Shown here piece after piece: positions 1 to 9,559 of a stretch of 64,000 bases of DNA. The stretch comes from Cepaea nemoralis. Taxonomy: Eukaryota; Mollusca; Gastropoda; Stylommatophora; Helicidae. Position 1 is the stretch's first letter; every line of letters starts with the position of its first letter. The translations under genes and the position numbers were made by a program. A model generated the notes under the pieces. That model made no database searches. It had not been told where the DNA came from and worked only from the letters and a program-made list of their open reading frames with translations. The DNA lies in assembly GCA_014155875.1 (NCBI GenBank), contig JACEFZ010027942.1:439755-503754 (forward strand), given 5' to 3'.

Positions 1-1240
1 AAGCGCTGGTGTGGGAGTATTAACAATATGGATACAATATCCACACCCCACACCAGTGCGTTAGTAACAATATTGATTATTGTTGTGGGATGTTAACATT
101 AACAGTGACAACTAATATAATTTAAAACATGATATTATATGTACACAAACTATGAGTCTTTAGTTAACACAGAAATGTAACAGAAGCAATACATTACAAC
201 AGTGTAGCAGTTATGAAACACAAAGAGATCGCAAACCATCTACGTGGATGTGAAAGGGAAACCATCACATTCTCTTCCCAATCACAAGTGTATGGGCATG
301 TCACATATCTAGAATGGAAGAATGGCGTGTTTTAAAACGTCTTACCAGTCACTGGACAAACACACTGATATAACAATTAACACTATTTCACATGTATTCT
401 ATTGTTTATACTTTATCTTACCGTTCTATGCCGAGTTTACTTTGCAACCAGAAGTGTCACGACTAACACTCTCTGTCACTCACAAATACTCGCTATTGTA
501 TATCCAAATGTACGAAGAACCACGAAGCTGTTAAGAACACTGTCGTATGACACAAAGGCAACGCAATACTACTCGGGCTACGTGAGAAAAACACAGGCGA
601 TCAATACAAAGATCACCCGTGTTTAAGATCAGTCTGAGCGGCAGAACAAGTCATGTGTGTGTAAAATTTCCCAGCTAGCTAACGTACATACCGCGAGCGC
701 AGTTACCTTTTTCTATCAGACCTGATCAGCTGCTAGGGTAAGCCACAAGACAGGCCGACTGTGTTCGCGCCACCAGTGAAACATTTCACGTGTGGGTCGG
801 GTCGTGTCATTAGTGGCGAACTGCATGAGAGGAGAGACAGAACGGAGAACGGCAGGAGAGGAAAAACAGGACCGCGTTGACTCATTTCAGACACTGAGAG
901 CTGGCAGATTTCAATGGCATAGTTCACCGCCCTCCCTCTCTGTGTGCCCTACATCTCTGAACTATAGCTAGGTTCGAGGGGGAGACGTGCCAGGCCAAGC
1001 CAGACGCAATGCAAGTAAATAATACGCTCTGAGTGTGTACAACCGGTTAGCCTGGCCTTCTTCCTGCCAACTATCTGAAAGAGCACAAATGCAGCTGCAC
1101 AAAACACAATTACGGAAACAAAGAACGTTGCGGCGGCAAGCCTACATTAGCAAACAAGCACAAGAAAACAACACAACATATAAAGAAACAAGATGACACC
1201 GCAGTGACTACATCAAGTCATAAACTGTTATTTACTGCCA
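1..1240. other. Intronic or intergenic DNA, no feature seen
   Basis: I see no exon, SINE head or terminal repeat here. Short open frames on both strands lack recognisable domains and splice context. If the minus-strand KDM3 gene continues to the left, this is intron. Confidence 0.5.
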
Positions 1241-1249
1241 ATATAGTAT

Positions 1250-1430
1250 CTTGCGGAGTATTGCAGAGGGGTCTTTGAGCCTGAGGAATGAAGGCCGCCT
1301 GCGAACTGTGCAGGTTGGGATTTTCTTTTTGCCCCCGACAGAAAAAAAATCCACACTTTACCGAAGGATCGAACCCGAGTCTCCTGAAGGAGAGTCCGGC
1401 GTTCTAGCCACTCGGCATCAAGGCATAATG
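1250..1430 (-). repeat. tRNA-derived SINE, minus strand
   Basis: Read on the minus strand, the segment starts with a tRNA-like head: an A-box-like stretch (GAGTGGCTAGAACGCC) followed about 30 bases later by a B-box-like GGGTTCGATCC. These are the internal RNA polymerase III promoter elements of tRNA genes. A T-rich, non-tRNA body follows, so this is a SINE rather than a functional tRNA gene. The family is not matched to a named one. Confidence 0.65.
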
Positions 1431-1771
1431 ACGAGAAAAACGGAAAGATAAAAAAAATAAAAATAATAAACAGGAAATGAAAAAAGGAAGAAAACAAGTG
1501 TGCTACTGATGGTACCAAACCAGACTAAAACACAATGTCCTCTGTTTTCCGTCACTGTGTGTTGTACAGCTGCATTACTTCGTGTTCTGTTAGTCACTGT
1601 TACATTGTTTACATTTCCACAGCTTTATCGTGGCTCCACTAATTTTATTCATACCTAAACCTCATCTTAACTAAAACGAATGAATACGAAACACAACTTT
1701 GAAGCTCGACAGCACGAAAGACATGCACAGATACAAGCGAATGTTTCAACCAGTCTACAACAACAAACCAC

Positions 1772-1786
1772 ACCCCCCCCCCCCCC

Positions 1787-1820
<34 letters not shown>
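1772..1820. repeat. Poly-C followed by (GA)n microsatellite
   Basis: A run of about 18 C residues is followed directly by about 16 GA units. The frames through it give only low-complexity peptides and are not genes. Confidence 0.95.
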
Positions 1821-1822
<2 letters not shown>

Positions 1823-2004
1823 AAAAATCCCCAATCACAAATAAGCAATCCACATATCTGATCGAAATAACATACAGCCGTTAAGTTTGGGAGACGAGAA
1901 TACAGGCTAATCTTGAACAAGAAAACCAATATGTGCGTTACGCGCGTACGGTAGTGAGCAAACAAATATATGCTATGTATGATGTCTTTTTTGTTGGTTC
2001 GCAT

Positions 2005-2240
2005 ATCCTTTACAGGACATCGCAGTCAACATTAGCATCTCTCAGCTGATTGTTGATTGCTAGACAAGATTACGCTCAGCAGTTTGCCATTGCTTTCTGA
2101 GCGGCCGGCTCACATACCCCGTAAGTCACCAACGCGGCGAGAACCGCTACCGATTCTCACGCAAGTTACATTCCTCACGTGGATATACGGGATTACGGAG
2201 AAAGTTGCTACGCCCTGGCCAGGGAGACCGGCAGTGTATG
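2005..2240 (-). repeat. SINE-B copy, minus strand
   Basis: On the plus strand this reads CATATCCTTTACAGGAC, then GTTTGCCATTGCTTTCTGA, then a GC-rich end. On the minus strand that is a tRNA-like head, a conserved body (CAAACTACTGA) and an end reading GTAAAGGATATG. It matches the copies at 14872-15110, 34560-34790 and 46705-46940. The body may belong to one of the deeply conserved central domains of mollusc SINEs, but I cannot confirm which. Confidence 0.8.
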
Positions 2241-2329
2241 ATTAATTCTTAGTATTGTAATTGTAATCAGGCTAAACCGCCAGCTGAGGCTTTGGGGTAG
2301 TGAAACGCAATTCCCCTATTCCTCTACAT

Positions 2330-2515
2330 ACCGAGGCGATGGTCGAAATCAGCTGCTGGCGATTTGGAAGCAGACCCGCTTTGCGTTGAATTCGATAGTA
2401 TGGGACGTCGGATGTTCAGAAACCAATAGCAAACTACTAAACATCGCTAGTAAATCACAAACAGGCAACATATTATGGGGTTGAGTGAGGCGTCCTGTAA
2501 AAGGCATGTACATAA
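2330..2515 (+). repeat. SINE-B copy, plus strand, diverged
   Basis: It has the same landmarks as the other SINE-B copies in the opposite orientation: ATAGCAAACTACTAAAC, AATCACAAACAGGC, then CCTGTAAAAGGCATG. It is more diverged than the neighbouring copy, with which it forms an imperfect inverted pair about 90 bases apart. Confidence 0.7.
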
Positions 2516-2939
2516 CCTTTTATTGGAATGTAAGTGGAACGAGAAAGGGATGTTTTAAAACTCCTGATATGAAAACTGGTCGGAATCCAGAACAAAACAA
2601 GTGAGCAAATGTGTACCTGGTGCTACACAAGCAATAATTTATGGATCTGGCATCTGTAAACCTGCCTGCCACATGTTGGGGGGAGAGGCAGCTGTGTCAG
2701 GTGCCGGCACAGACAGGGGCAGCGTAGGGAGAGGAGACGTGTAAATCGTTGGAACGTCTTGAACAATTAAGACAACTCTCGGGGCGCTGTGAATGGTTGT
2801 CTGCTACTGTGCTCGCGAAGCAACGTAGTGAGCACACACTACGAGTCAACACGGGGACGGCTCTAATTGTGCTATCTCTTCTTTCTTTCTTCCTTTCTTC
2901 TACCATAGAGTGTAGAGGAAAATAAGATCGAGCGGTCTC

Positions 2940-3085
2940 GCAAGTGACTCTTCTTCTTAGTTTGCCCGATATCTTTGGTTTTGTCAGTTTACTGCAGAGC
3001 TGCGACATTTCGCCTTTAGGCCATACATCCGACTTCTTCGGTTGTGTGTTGATTGGGTTAGCCTTCCCAGGGTTTAAAAAAAAAA
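2940..3085 (-). repeat. SINE-E copy, minus strand, diverged
   Basis: Plus-strand order is TTCTTCTTAG, CTGCAGAGCTGCGACAT, GCCTTTAGGCCATACATCC, then TTAGCCTTCCCAGGG. This is the reverse complement of the SINE-E unit seen complete at 16137-16282. The GAAGAAG end is shortened. Confidence 0.75.
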
Positions 3086-3089
3086 ACGT

Positions 3090-3260
3090 TAGTTGCATAT
3101 CCTTTACATGACGTCGCAGTCAATCCAGCATTTGTTTGGCTGTTAGTGATTTCTTGGCAAGTTTACGTTTAGTAGTTTGTCACTGCTTATTATATGTTAT
3201 TATTTTATTTATTGCTGCACGTCCTTTGCAGGACGTTGCGATAAACCCCAGGTTAGTTTA
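3090..3260 (-). repeat. SINE-B fragments, minus strand
   Basis: GCATATCCTTTACATGACG to CAGTTTGTCACTGCTT (3095-3185) is the 3' part of SINE-B. A second partial end (GCACGTCCTTTGCAGGACG) follows at about 3218. No head is visible for either, so they are truncated copies. Confidence 0.6.
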
Positions 3261-3439
3261 CGCATACTGTATTGGTTTACCAGACTAAACCTAACCTCGG
3301 GGACTCCGGATAGCAATAGACGGGTACGATAATCCTCAACCAGAGAGATGACACATCAGGTGTCTTGTTAACAGACCTAAATAATAATACTAACAAGTAT
3401 CATCATCACTATCAAGTCGTTACAATAATAACACGAAGA

Positions 3440-3800
3440 AGCGTGTGGCCGAGTAGCTAGACTGCCAGCCTCACACACTTTGGCACATGTTCTACTCCTA
3501 GTTAAGGATAGGAGTTCTTGGGGTTAATGATACAGACGATCAAAGACAAGACGACTGTGTTATGCAATGTGGTCTCCCTAGTCAATCAGTCTGCCAGGCG
3601 CTCTGAAAGTCCTGGGTTCGTTTTAGGACTGCCTCGTTCAGTCCACGAGTGCAACCCAAAAGGTGTGGCCGTCATCGCAGGAGCTGCAGTTTGTGCTTTG
3701 TGCCAAGCTCTCCGCAGGCGGCTTATTGTTCTGCGGAGACAGACCGAACCAGATGGAGGAGAGGGGGAGGGTAAAACACGGTGCAATGAAGTCGACTGAC
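3440..3800 (+). repeat. tRNA-like head plus SINE-A body, composite
   Basis: A tRNA-like start (GTGTGGCCGAGTAGCTAGAC at about 3449) is followed by a diverged SINE-A unit at 3577-3800. Landmarks of the latter are CCTGGGTTCGTTTTAGG, CAGTCCACGAGTGCAA, GCGGAGACAGACCG and GTGCAATGAAGTCGAC. The SINE-A part contains a B-box-like GGTTCG. Two SINE heads appear to lie in tandem. Confidence 0.65.
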
Positions 3801-3849
3801 TCTTCTTAACCTATATGCACAATCATACTTTTGGTGGAGTTTCACAGTC

Positions 3850-5275
3850 CGTCTCATCCGGAAACCTCAACAGTATGTCTCTAATATGTTATATCCCATA
3901 TCTCCCCCGATGTGTCTCCACCTTGCCGTGGTGGGGGAGCTTGCGTGTCCCATCGACCCCATGAGCTTGCCGATGGGTGAAAACTACATATCGGACGGCT
4001 CGTGGGATAGGGACCAGACTAAGAGAGACACAACCTGCTGCTCTGCAGGTAAGACTGAGGATAGCAGTCAAAATCAGGCAAACGATCCCTAAATCTCAGT
4101 CCGGACATAACCTCTAAGGCTCCATCCGAGGTGTATGGCTGAACGTCTCTAAGCCATAAATTCTAGGAAGTGAGAGCCTGGCCGACACAAACCTACATCA
4201 CAATTGTGATGATGTGCTGAGAACGCTACATGCTCGGCGCAGATTCGTTCGATGGCTCTTAGCTGGGGGATATGAGGTATCCCCGGATGAAAGGGCCTGA
4301 CTGTTACTCGCCCACAGACGCACGGAGGTAAGGTGCTGAGCCGGCAGCACATGTAGCCTACCTCGTGAGCGAGTACAAAAAGGTGGAAAAACACCTCGGT
4401 CGCATGTCTCGCAGACGTCCGATAGTCTGTAACCACACTCATGGAGTGAGTGTTGTAAAAGGTGGAAAATTGTCTTGTTGACACGAAATGGAACGCCTGT
4501 CTTGCGAATCCATTACGTGGCAGCCCGAAGCGAAAGCTTGCTGTGTGGAAGCCGAAACAAGAGTCTCGAAACCCGAGGAAGGCTAACCTTATTAAAAAAT
4601 GCCCGCCGGAAGCCGGAAGTGTCGTCCTACGGGTGGCAAACTAAAAATTGACACTACGCAATTACGTCCGAGTGAAATGTCTCGTCCGAATGTCTCTCGT
4701 GCTAGGAACAGCTCTGACTACCTAGGTTCCGAATGCCGCTCTTGTTCGGAACAGCTCTGACTAGGTAGTTTTCCGAATGTCTGTCGTGCATGGAACAGCT
4801 CTGACGGGCACAACGACAAGCACATGTCCGAAAACTCGCTGAGTGGATACCGTCTGCAAACCTGTCTGGTTTGTGCGGGAATGGCCCGGGGCAAACGAAA
4901 TGACCAATATATTGAAGTGAGGATTTAAAGCAGCCATGAGCAGGACGTGACGATTTCCCTCGGTGAGCCCAGATCCAGGGCGTTATGTGTCGGCCCTGCA
5001 ACTATGGAAGCAACCTTGGATGGCGGAAAATGCTATGGACTGTCCCTGCCTTCCTTTGAGGGATGACCGTTGTCTTCGACCGTTCTAACTTGGCCAGTAT
5101 GGTTGTAGATGGCACCACAAAAGTGAGAGTCTCCCAGGAATGTTACCTGGTCAAAAAAGCAGGCTAAAGTCGATGTGTTGGCCTACGGGTTTCGGCCCAA
5201 GGGCGCATAACAGACACATCGCAATCACATCTGAAAAAACACTCCGGATGAACGAAAAGAAGAAGAAGATATCCC
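3850..5275 (+). repeat. Composite dispersed repeat ending in a SINE-E-like tail
   Basis: The first part contains CCACCTTGCCGTGGTGGGGG (about 3919), a type of sequence I associate with 5' regions of animal non-LTR elements. The second part (about 4480-5160) is homologous, in the same order, to 58380-58870: ACGAAATGGAA, then AATCCATTACGTGG, then CCTTGGATGGCGG and CTGCCTTCC. The last part (5147-5275) resembles SINE-E and ends in GAACGAAAAGAAGAAG. No long reading frame is present. It looks like a non-autonomous element or an untranslated part of one. Confidence 0.6.
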
Positions 5276-5452
5276 ATTTGAGTTTTCAGGTTTTTTTTTT
5301 CTTTTTCAAGTGGCTGTTAAAGGGACCAACAAGTGGACTCGATAATGGTTCTTGTCTGGATTATGCCATGTGACTATACCATTCATTTATTTATCTCTTC
5401 GTCTCCCTCTTGACCTCCTCTCAACAAGAGTGTCAGTAATTACGTTTTGAAG

Positions 5453-5500
5453 TTTATTTCTCTTCATAAAACAATGTTTATTTCTCTTCATAAAACAATT
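5453..5500. repeat. 24-bp tandem duplication
   Basis: Two adjacent identical 24-base units beginning TTTATTTCTCTTCATAAAAC, at 5453 and 5477. Confidence 0.95.
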
Positions 5501-5506
5501 CCGGCA

Positions 5507-5800
5507 TACGTCATTCACGAGTGCAATTTTCTTGAAGACTCCTGGTCGTTGCACTGGAGCCACGGAGTTCGTTCTTTGTGTGAAGGTTTCTTCTTCTTCT
5601 TCAGCATTCATCCGGAGTTTTTTTCTTTTTCTTTTTCGGACGTGATTGCGTTGTGCCTGTGTACAGCAGAGCTGCGTTCTTGCGCCGTTAGGCCGACACA
5701 TCCGACCTCTGCGGGCATTTGTTGACTAGGTTAACCTTCCCGGGTGTGAAGGTTTAAGCAGGACGTCCTGCGGAAAGAGACTGCGCCGTGTGGGTTAAGG
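5507..5800 (+). repeat. SINE-A body split by a SINE-E insertion
   Basis: The left part (TTCACGAGTGCAATTTTCTT ... GGAGTTCGTTCTTTG) and the right part (CCTGCGGAAAGAGACTG ... at 5769) are consecutive parts of the SINE-A body, compared with 28080-28190. Between them lies a complete SINE-E. The tRNA-like head is absent, so this copy is 5'-truncated. Confidence 0.8.
5590..5743 (-). mobile_element. Complete SINE-E with 12-bp target-site duplication
   Basis: The 154-bp unit starts on the minus strand with CCGGGAAGGTTAACC and ends in GAAGAAGAAG. It is flanked by identical 12-base direct repeats GTGTGAAGGTTT (5578-5589 and 5744-5755), as expected for target-primed reverse transcription. The insertion interrupts a SINE-A copy. 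The unit has no obvious tRNA-like A/B box, so its promoter origin is unclear. Confidence 0.88.
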
Positions 5801-5822
5801 TAAGTGGATCATCTTGTTTTTT

Positions 5823-5966
5823 AACCCCCCCCCCCCCCCCATTTTTTTTCTCCTCATAAAATATCTAAACAATGTTGACTGCCTGTGTCTATTTTCTATA
5901 AATGTGTGGCTTTCATATAATTTGAGTGTATATATGTGTGTGTGTGTGGGGGGGGGGGGGGGGGGG
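5823..5966. repeat. Poly-C and poly-G tracts with (TG)n
   Basis: C-run at about 5825-5840, then (TG)n running into a G-run of about 18 at 5949-5966. Several frames across this segment encode only poly-Pro or poly-Gly stretches and are not genes. Confidence 0.9.
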
Positions 5967-6234
5967 AGGAGATATTAAACATACAAGACATAAAATACAC
6001 AAAGTGCCTTTTCCACGTTGTCTGGCATCGTGTGGTGAATATACACGGCCGCTTTGGCAGAGTCCCCATGCCAGGGAAGAAGCAGCGGAGACCTCCCACC
6101 TGGCCACCGCCACAGACTGGTCACTGGGATTATACATATACACATGTCCTTGGACATCAAAGGCGAGGGGATCGATTTCGCTGCAGCAGGTTTACCCCCA
6201 TCTGGCTCGGCCCCTCCCCGGCAGGCGACACGCC

Positions 6235-6395
6235 CGATGACAGCATCGCACAAAGACGAACACTGTAGCTCCGGCGATGATTACCGGGGGGGGGGGGGGG
6301 GGGGAATCTCCAAAAACCTGCACTCGTGGTCTGAATGACAGTCTGAAAACGAACCCACGGTGCTCAGGACGCAAAGTTTGCGCTTTGATCACTTC
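6235..6395 (-). repeat. Degenerate SINE-A, minus strand, with a G-run
   Basis: Landmarks on the plus strand (GCATCGCACAAAGACGAAC, TGTAGCTCCGGCG, CACTCGTGGTCTGAATGAC, GAACCCACGGTGC) match the reverse complement of SINE-A as seen at 40130-40240. A G-run of about 20 (6285-6304) has expanded inside it. Confidence 0.65.
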
Positions 6396-7303
6396 ACCAA
6401 GGACTTCCCCCACCCCCGTCGTCTGAGGGAGTCGGAGTATGTACGGGGATGTCCCGGGTGCTATGATCACCTGTATTGGAAAGCAATTTCTGACGAGTGC
6501 CTGTAGAAACGCCTTATTATAAACTGAAAAGCATCACAGATAAGTGCTTCTTTGGTTACAATTAAATCAAGATAATCCACGTCTACGCACGGCGCCCCCG
6601 ATCGCTAGTTATATCTTCCAGGGGAAAAGTGGTGCACTATGCCATTATCTTTTAGTGTTCATCAGATTGTAACGGGCACCATTAGTACAGGAACTCTACG
6701 CTGGCTGTTGAAGATGCTGACGGAGCTCTTATGGGAATGCTCCGAGTGCAAGTTCTTAACTCACCTCAACTCAATTCTAATCTTCAGAAGTTTTCATATT
6801 TTATTTATATCTCTTGTCCTTCAAAATACATTTCCACGTATAAAGCTAAAATTAACATGTTTTATTGCAGTTTTCATCACTCAGTTAAGATAATGAATTG
6901 TAATCTTTATTGCGTAGTTCATTTAATAATGGCGGATTTTTTTTATTTTACACGAATTATTTCCGACCGCTTCGTTCTGCCGTAGCCCCGCAGAACTCAA
7001 TTTAATGGCATCCATCACTGTCTTTGTTAATTTGTGTTTCTCCTAAATGTGGCAGCAGTTCTGCTAGGAAATTTCAAATTCCACACACAGCCGTATCAAT
7101 GGAAAATCCTCAAAGCAGAAACACTCCCTGTCTAAAACACCCTTTAATAAATGAGCTTCTATTTCTGTCTAGTCTACACGTATCAGAACAGCTAAAAACA
7201 TAATTACATACAGGGAATGTATTTTCCAACGGCATTCTAAATAAAAGACCTGGGATTCTGAACGACCGCAGCGGATAGAAAACGAAAGCAGACACAGACT
7301 TAC
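6396..7303. other. Intron next to the 85-bp exon
   Basis: Moderately AT-rich DNA. No further KDM3 exon, SINE head or terminal repeat was recognised on either strand. It lies 3' of the donor site at 7303-7302 on the minus strand. Confidence 0.5.
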
Positions 7304-7388
7304 CGCCGTCACCAATCAAATGCATTTGAATGAGAGCTGGGTCCTCATTGTGTTCCTCCAAAACGGTATCATCGGTCAAGGTCAAGCG
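7304..7388 (-). CDS. KDM3-like: Internal exon of a KDM3/JMJD1-like histone demethylase
   Basis: On the minus strand the acceptor is GGTTGTTTCAG before position 7388 and the donor is GTAAGT after 7304. The 85-bp exon encodes RLTLTDDTVLEEHNEDP and continues ALIQMHLIGDG, leaving one base over (phase 1). The motif of a DD-x-VLE-x-x-x-x-DP core followed by a QM block matches, from memory, the conserved N-terminal region of KDM3A, KDM3B and JMJD1C, nuclear Fe(II)/2-oxoglutarate demethylases of histone H3K9. The catalytic JmjC domain and zinc finger would lie in later exons outside the window. The exon enters in phase 0, compatible with the phase-0 end of the exon at 48256-48462. Confidence 0.82.
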
Positions 7389-7689
7389 CTGAAACAACCG
7401 CCACAAAAATGTGTTACAGGGGGATAACATCACGTGCTTGTGTCGGTAAATAGGCAGCTTATTTTAACTTGTGCTTCCGATAGAACAAACAGGAGTTAAG
7501 AACAGACATCACTGCACTCAGGACATTCCCATACGTGCTCGGTTCCCTCGTTCAACAGCCAGCGAAGAGTCATATTACTAACCGTTCCCACGGCTATCTG
7601 ATTTAAAGTTCTCCCAGTCTTCCCTCTCAGTTGAATTCACTAGTATAAATTATGGACACATTTAATACTTGTTGCAGGTGCTTTGCATC

Positions 7690-7860
7690 ACCTCGTGGTC
7701 ACCCCCAGCATTTTTTGGCTGTTTGTAAATTACCAGGCAATATTTACGTTCATTAGTTTGCCATTGCTTTCGAACGCTCTATGCCCTGTACACCGAAATC
7801 AACGCAATGCGGTCGTCTACCAAATCGTTGATTTCGAACCCCTGACTCGGTTCTGTTTCA
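7690..7860 (-). repeat. SINE-B copy, minus strand
   Basis: TTTTTTGGCTGTTTG, AGTTTGCCATTGCTTTC, ATCAACGCAATGCGGTC and GATTTCGAACCCC appear in the SINE-B order. GTTTCGAA-type bases near the right end are the B box on the minus strand. The 3' end is abbreviated. Confidence 0.7.
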
Positions 7861-8092
7861 GTGCCGAAGGACAATATATCGCCAAATGTGACCTCCCATT
7901 TGCACTGAAGAACGATATATCGCCATACTTGGGTCATCGTGTTATTTATTTTGTTTCGTGGTATCTTCCTTTTTTTCCGCAATTTCAATGCTAGGGGGAC
8001 GAAAATCGACATTATAATACTTGTGCATTTGATTGTGTACTATGTTCGGTCCGAACCTACGTTCTGTTTGGCACTGAATCAGTTGAGCCACA
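7857..8092. mobile_element. MITE-like element, copy 1 of 2
   Basis: The segment is bounded by short inverted ends (TTCAGTGCC on the left, GGCACTGAATCAG on the right). Internal landmarks AATATATCGCCAAATGTGACC, then TGTTATTT, then a TTCGGTCCGAACC block are shared with 33593-33820. No coding capacity is present. The outer boundary and target duplication are not resolved. Confidence 0.55.
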
Positions 8093-8167
8093 ACGCCGGC
8101 TTAGGCTTAGGACACATTAGACAACCTACAAATGTAGCTCTATAGTTGTCACACACGGATTCTATCG

Positions 8168-8309
<142 letters not shown>

Positions 8310-8454
8310 CGTGTATGGTTCCCCAACAATTGACATTTCCGCAGATAGACAGAACTTAACCTTAATGTAAAGATGGTCCTACAACAGATACTTCCTAAAT
8401 GATGTGAAGTGTTAAACCTTTACGTGTTCTAGTTCGGGATATATGACGTGTTGT

Positions 8455-8640
8455 GGCCAGTTCCATTTCTCCTGGCCTTTCCTTCTAAGATAACTCCAAT
8501 AAACTGCTCAACATTGTCTGGTACCCGTAGTTATGGAACAAGGTTGACCCCAAGAGCTATGCAGTACTGAAAAATAAGCCGGCCTCTACTGGGGACTGAA
8601 TGTAGACCACAGCAGAAAATGGGCCAGGAGTGTACTTTTT
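8455..8640. repeat. Dispersed repeat shared with the outer part of the 22-25 kb inverted repeat
   Basis: GGCCAGTTCC, then CCCGTAGTTATGGA, GTTGACCCCAAGAGC and CTACTGGGGACTGAATG occur in the same order as at 25447-25605. The reverse complement occurs at 22360-22520. It looks tRNA-derived at its right end (GGGGACTGAATGTAGACCAC), but this is weak. Confidence 0.6.
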
Positions 8641-8740
8641 TGCATATATATTTTTTTAGAAAGTTAATGATTTGGCGGCATTAATTTTACCGCGCAAATG
8701 TCAAAATCACCCTGGTATTGACCGTAAATTTATAGTCTGC

Positions 8741-8970
8741 GGGAGCCTCCGTGGCGAAGTAGTTAAGGCGCCAGCTTGGACGTGAAGGTCGTGAGTTCGT
8801 TTCTGGACTGGACTCCGTCATTCGGTTCACGAATGCAATTTTCTGGGAGACTCCTGGGTGTCGTCGCTGGAGCTACGGAATTTGTGCTTCAGCGCCTTTC
8901 GGATGGCGGCTCTGTGGAAAGATACCAAGCTGTAAGGGATAATACCCGGTGCAATGAAGTCTATTATCTC
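8741..8970 (+). repeat. SINE-A reference copy
   Basis: A tRNA-like head begins GGGAGCCTCCGTGGCGAAGT (A-box-like region TGGCGAAGTAGTTAAGGCGC), with B-box-like GAGTTCGTTTC at about 8791. The body runs through TTCACGAATGCAATTTTC, GGAGACTCCTGG and GTGCAATGAAGTC. Other copies: 27975-28230, 40070-40310, 44690-44875 and several fragments. Confidence 0.85.
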
Positions 8971-9059
8971 GCTTTTAAACCAATGTTTTTTTTAAAAAAA
9001 ATTAACTACTTTAGGCAGCAATATAGCACATTCTCTCGTATATCTAGTCTAAGATAATA

Positions 9060-9550
9060 ATACAATCTCCTATGTGCTTTGTCTGAAAGAAGATATTCTT
9101 ATATATGGTTAGTATTTGAAATAACCACACATTCTCAATATACTTAGTCAGTAATAGAAAAGCTTCTATATTTTCATTCTGTAAATGAAAACCGCGTGTA
9201 TGTTTAGTCAGCAATATAACATCTTGTTCTATACGTTTAGTATATAGTAGAACACATCCTATATGTTTAGTTTGCAATATAGCACATCCTCCTATATGTT
9301 TAGTTTGCAATATAACACATCCTCCTGTATGTATAGTTTGCAATAAAACACATCCTCCTATGTGCATAGTTTGCAATACAATACATCCTCCATATGTATA
9401 GTTTACAATATAGCACAATGTTCTATATGTTTAGTTTGCAATGTAACACATCTTACTATATGTATTGTTTGCAATATAACAAACCCTCATATGTGTTTAG
9501 TTTGCAATGTAACACATCCTCCTATATGTATAGTTTGCAATACAGCACTG
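9060..9550. repeat. ~34-bp minisatellite
   Basis: About 13-14 imperfect units centred on ATGTTTAGTTTGCAATATAA followed by CACATCCTCCTAT. The repeated peptides read from it on either strand are artefacts. The same unit recurs at 13655-13762, 14822-14866 and 15112-15215. Confidence 0.93.
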
Positions 9551-9559
9551 TGACATAGC

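Noticed and set aside
1330..1430. Functional tRNA gene on the minus strand
   Set aside because: A and B boxes are present, but the acceptor stem does not close and the sequence continues into a SINE body. The same applies to heads at 8741, 36165, 40770 and 42568.
5926..6470. Several overlapping 90-110 codon ORFs around poly-G/poly-C runs
   Set aside because: Open frames on both strands are created by homopolymer runs and a SINE-A copy; no domain is present.
9044..9418. 124-codon repetitive Cys/Gly-rich ORF
   Set aside because: It reads straight through the 34-bp minisatellite, with no splice or start context.
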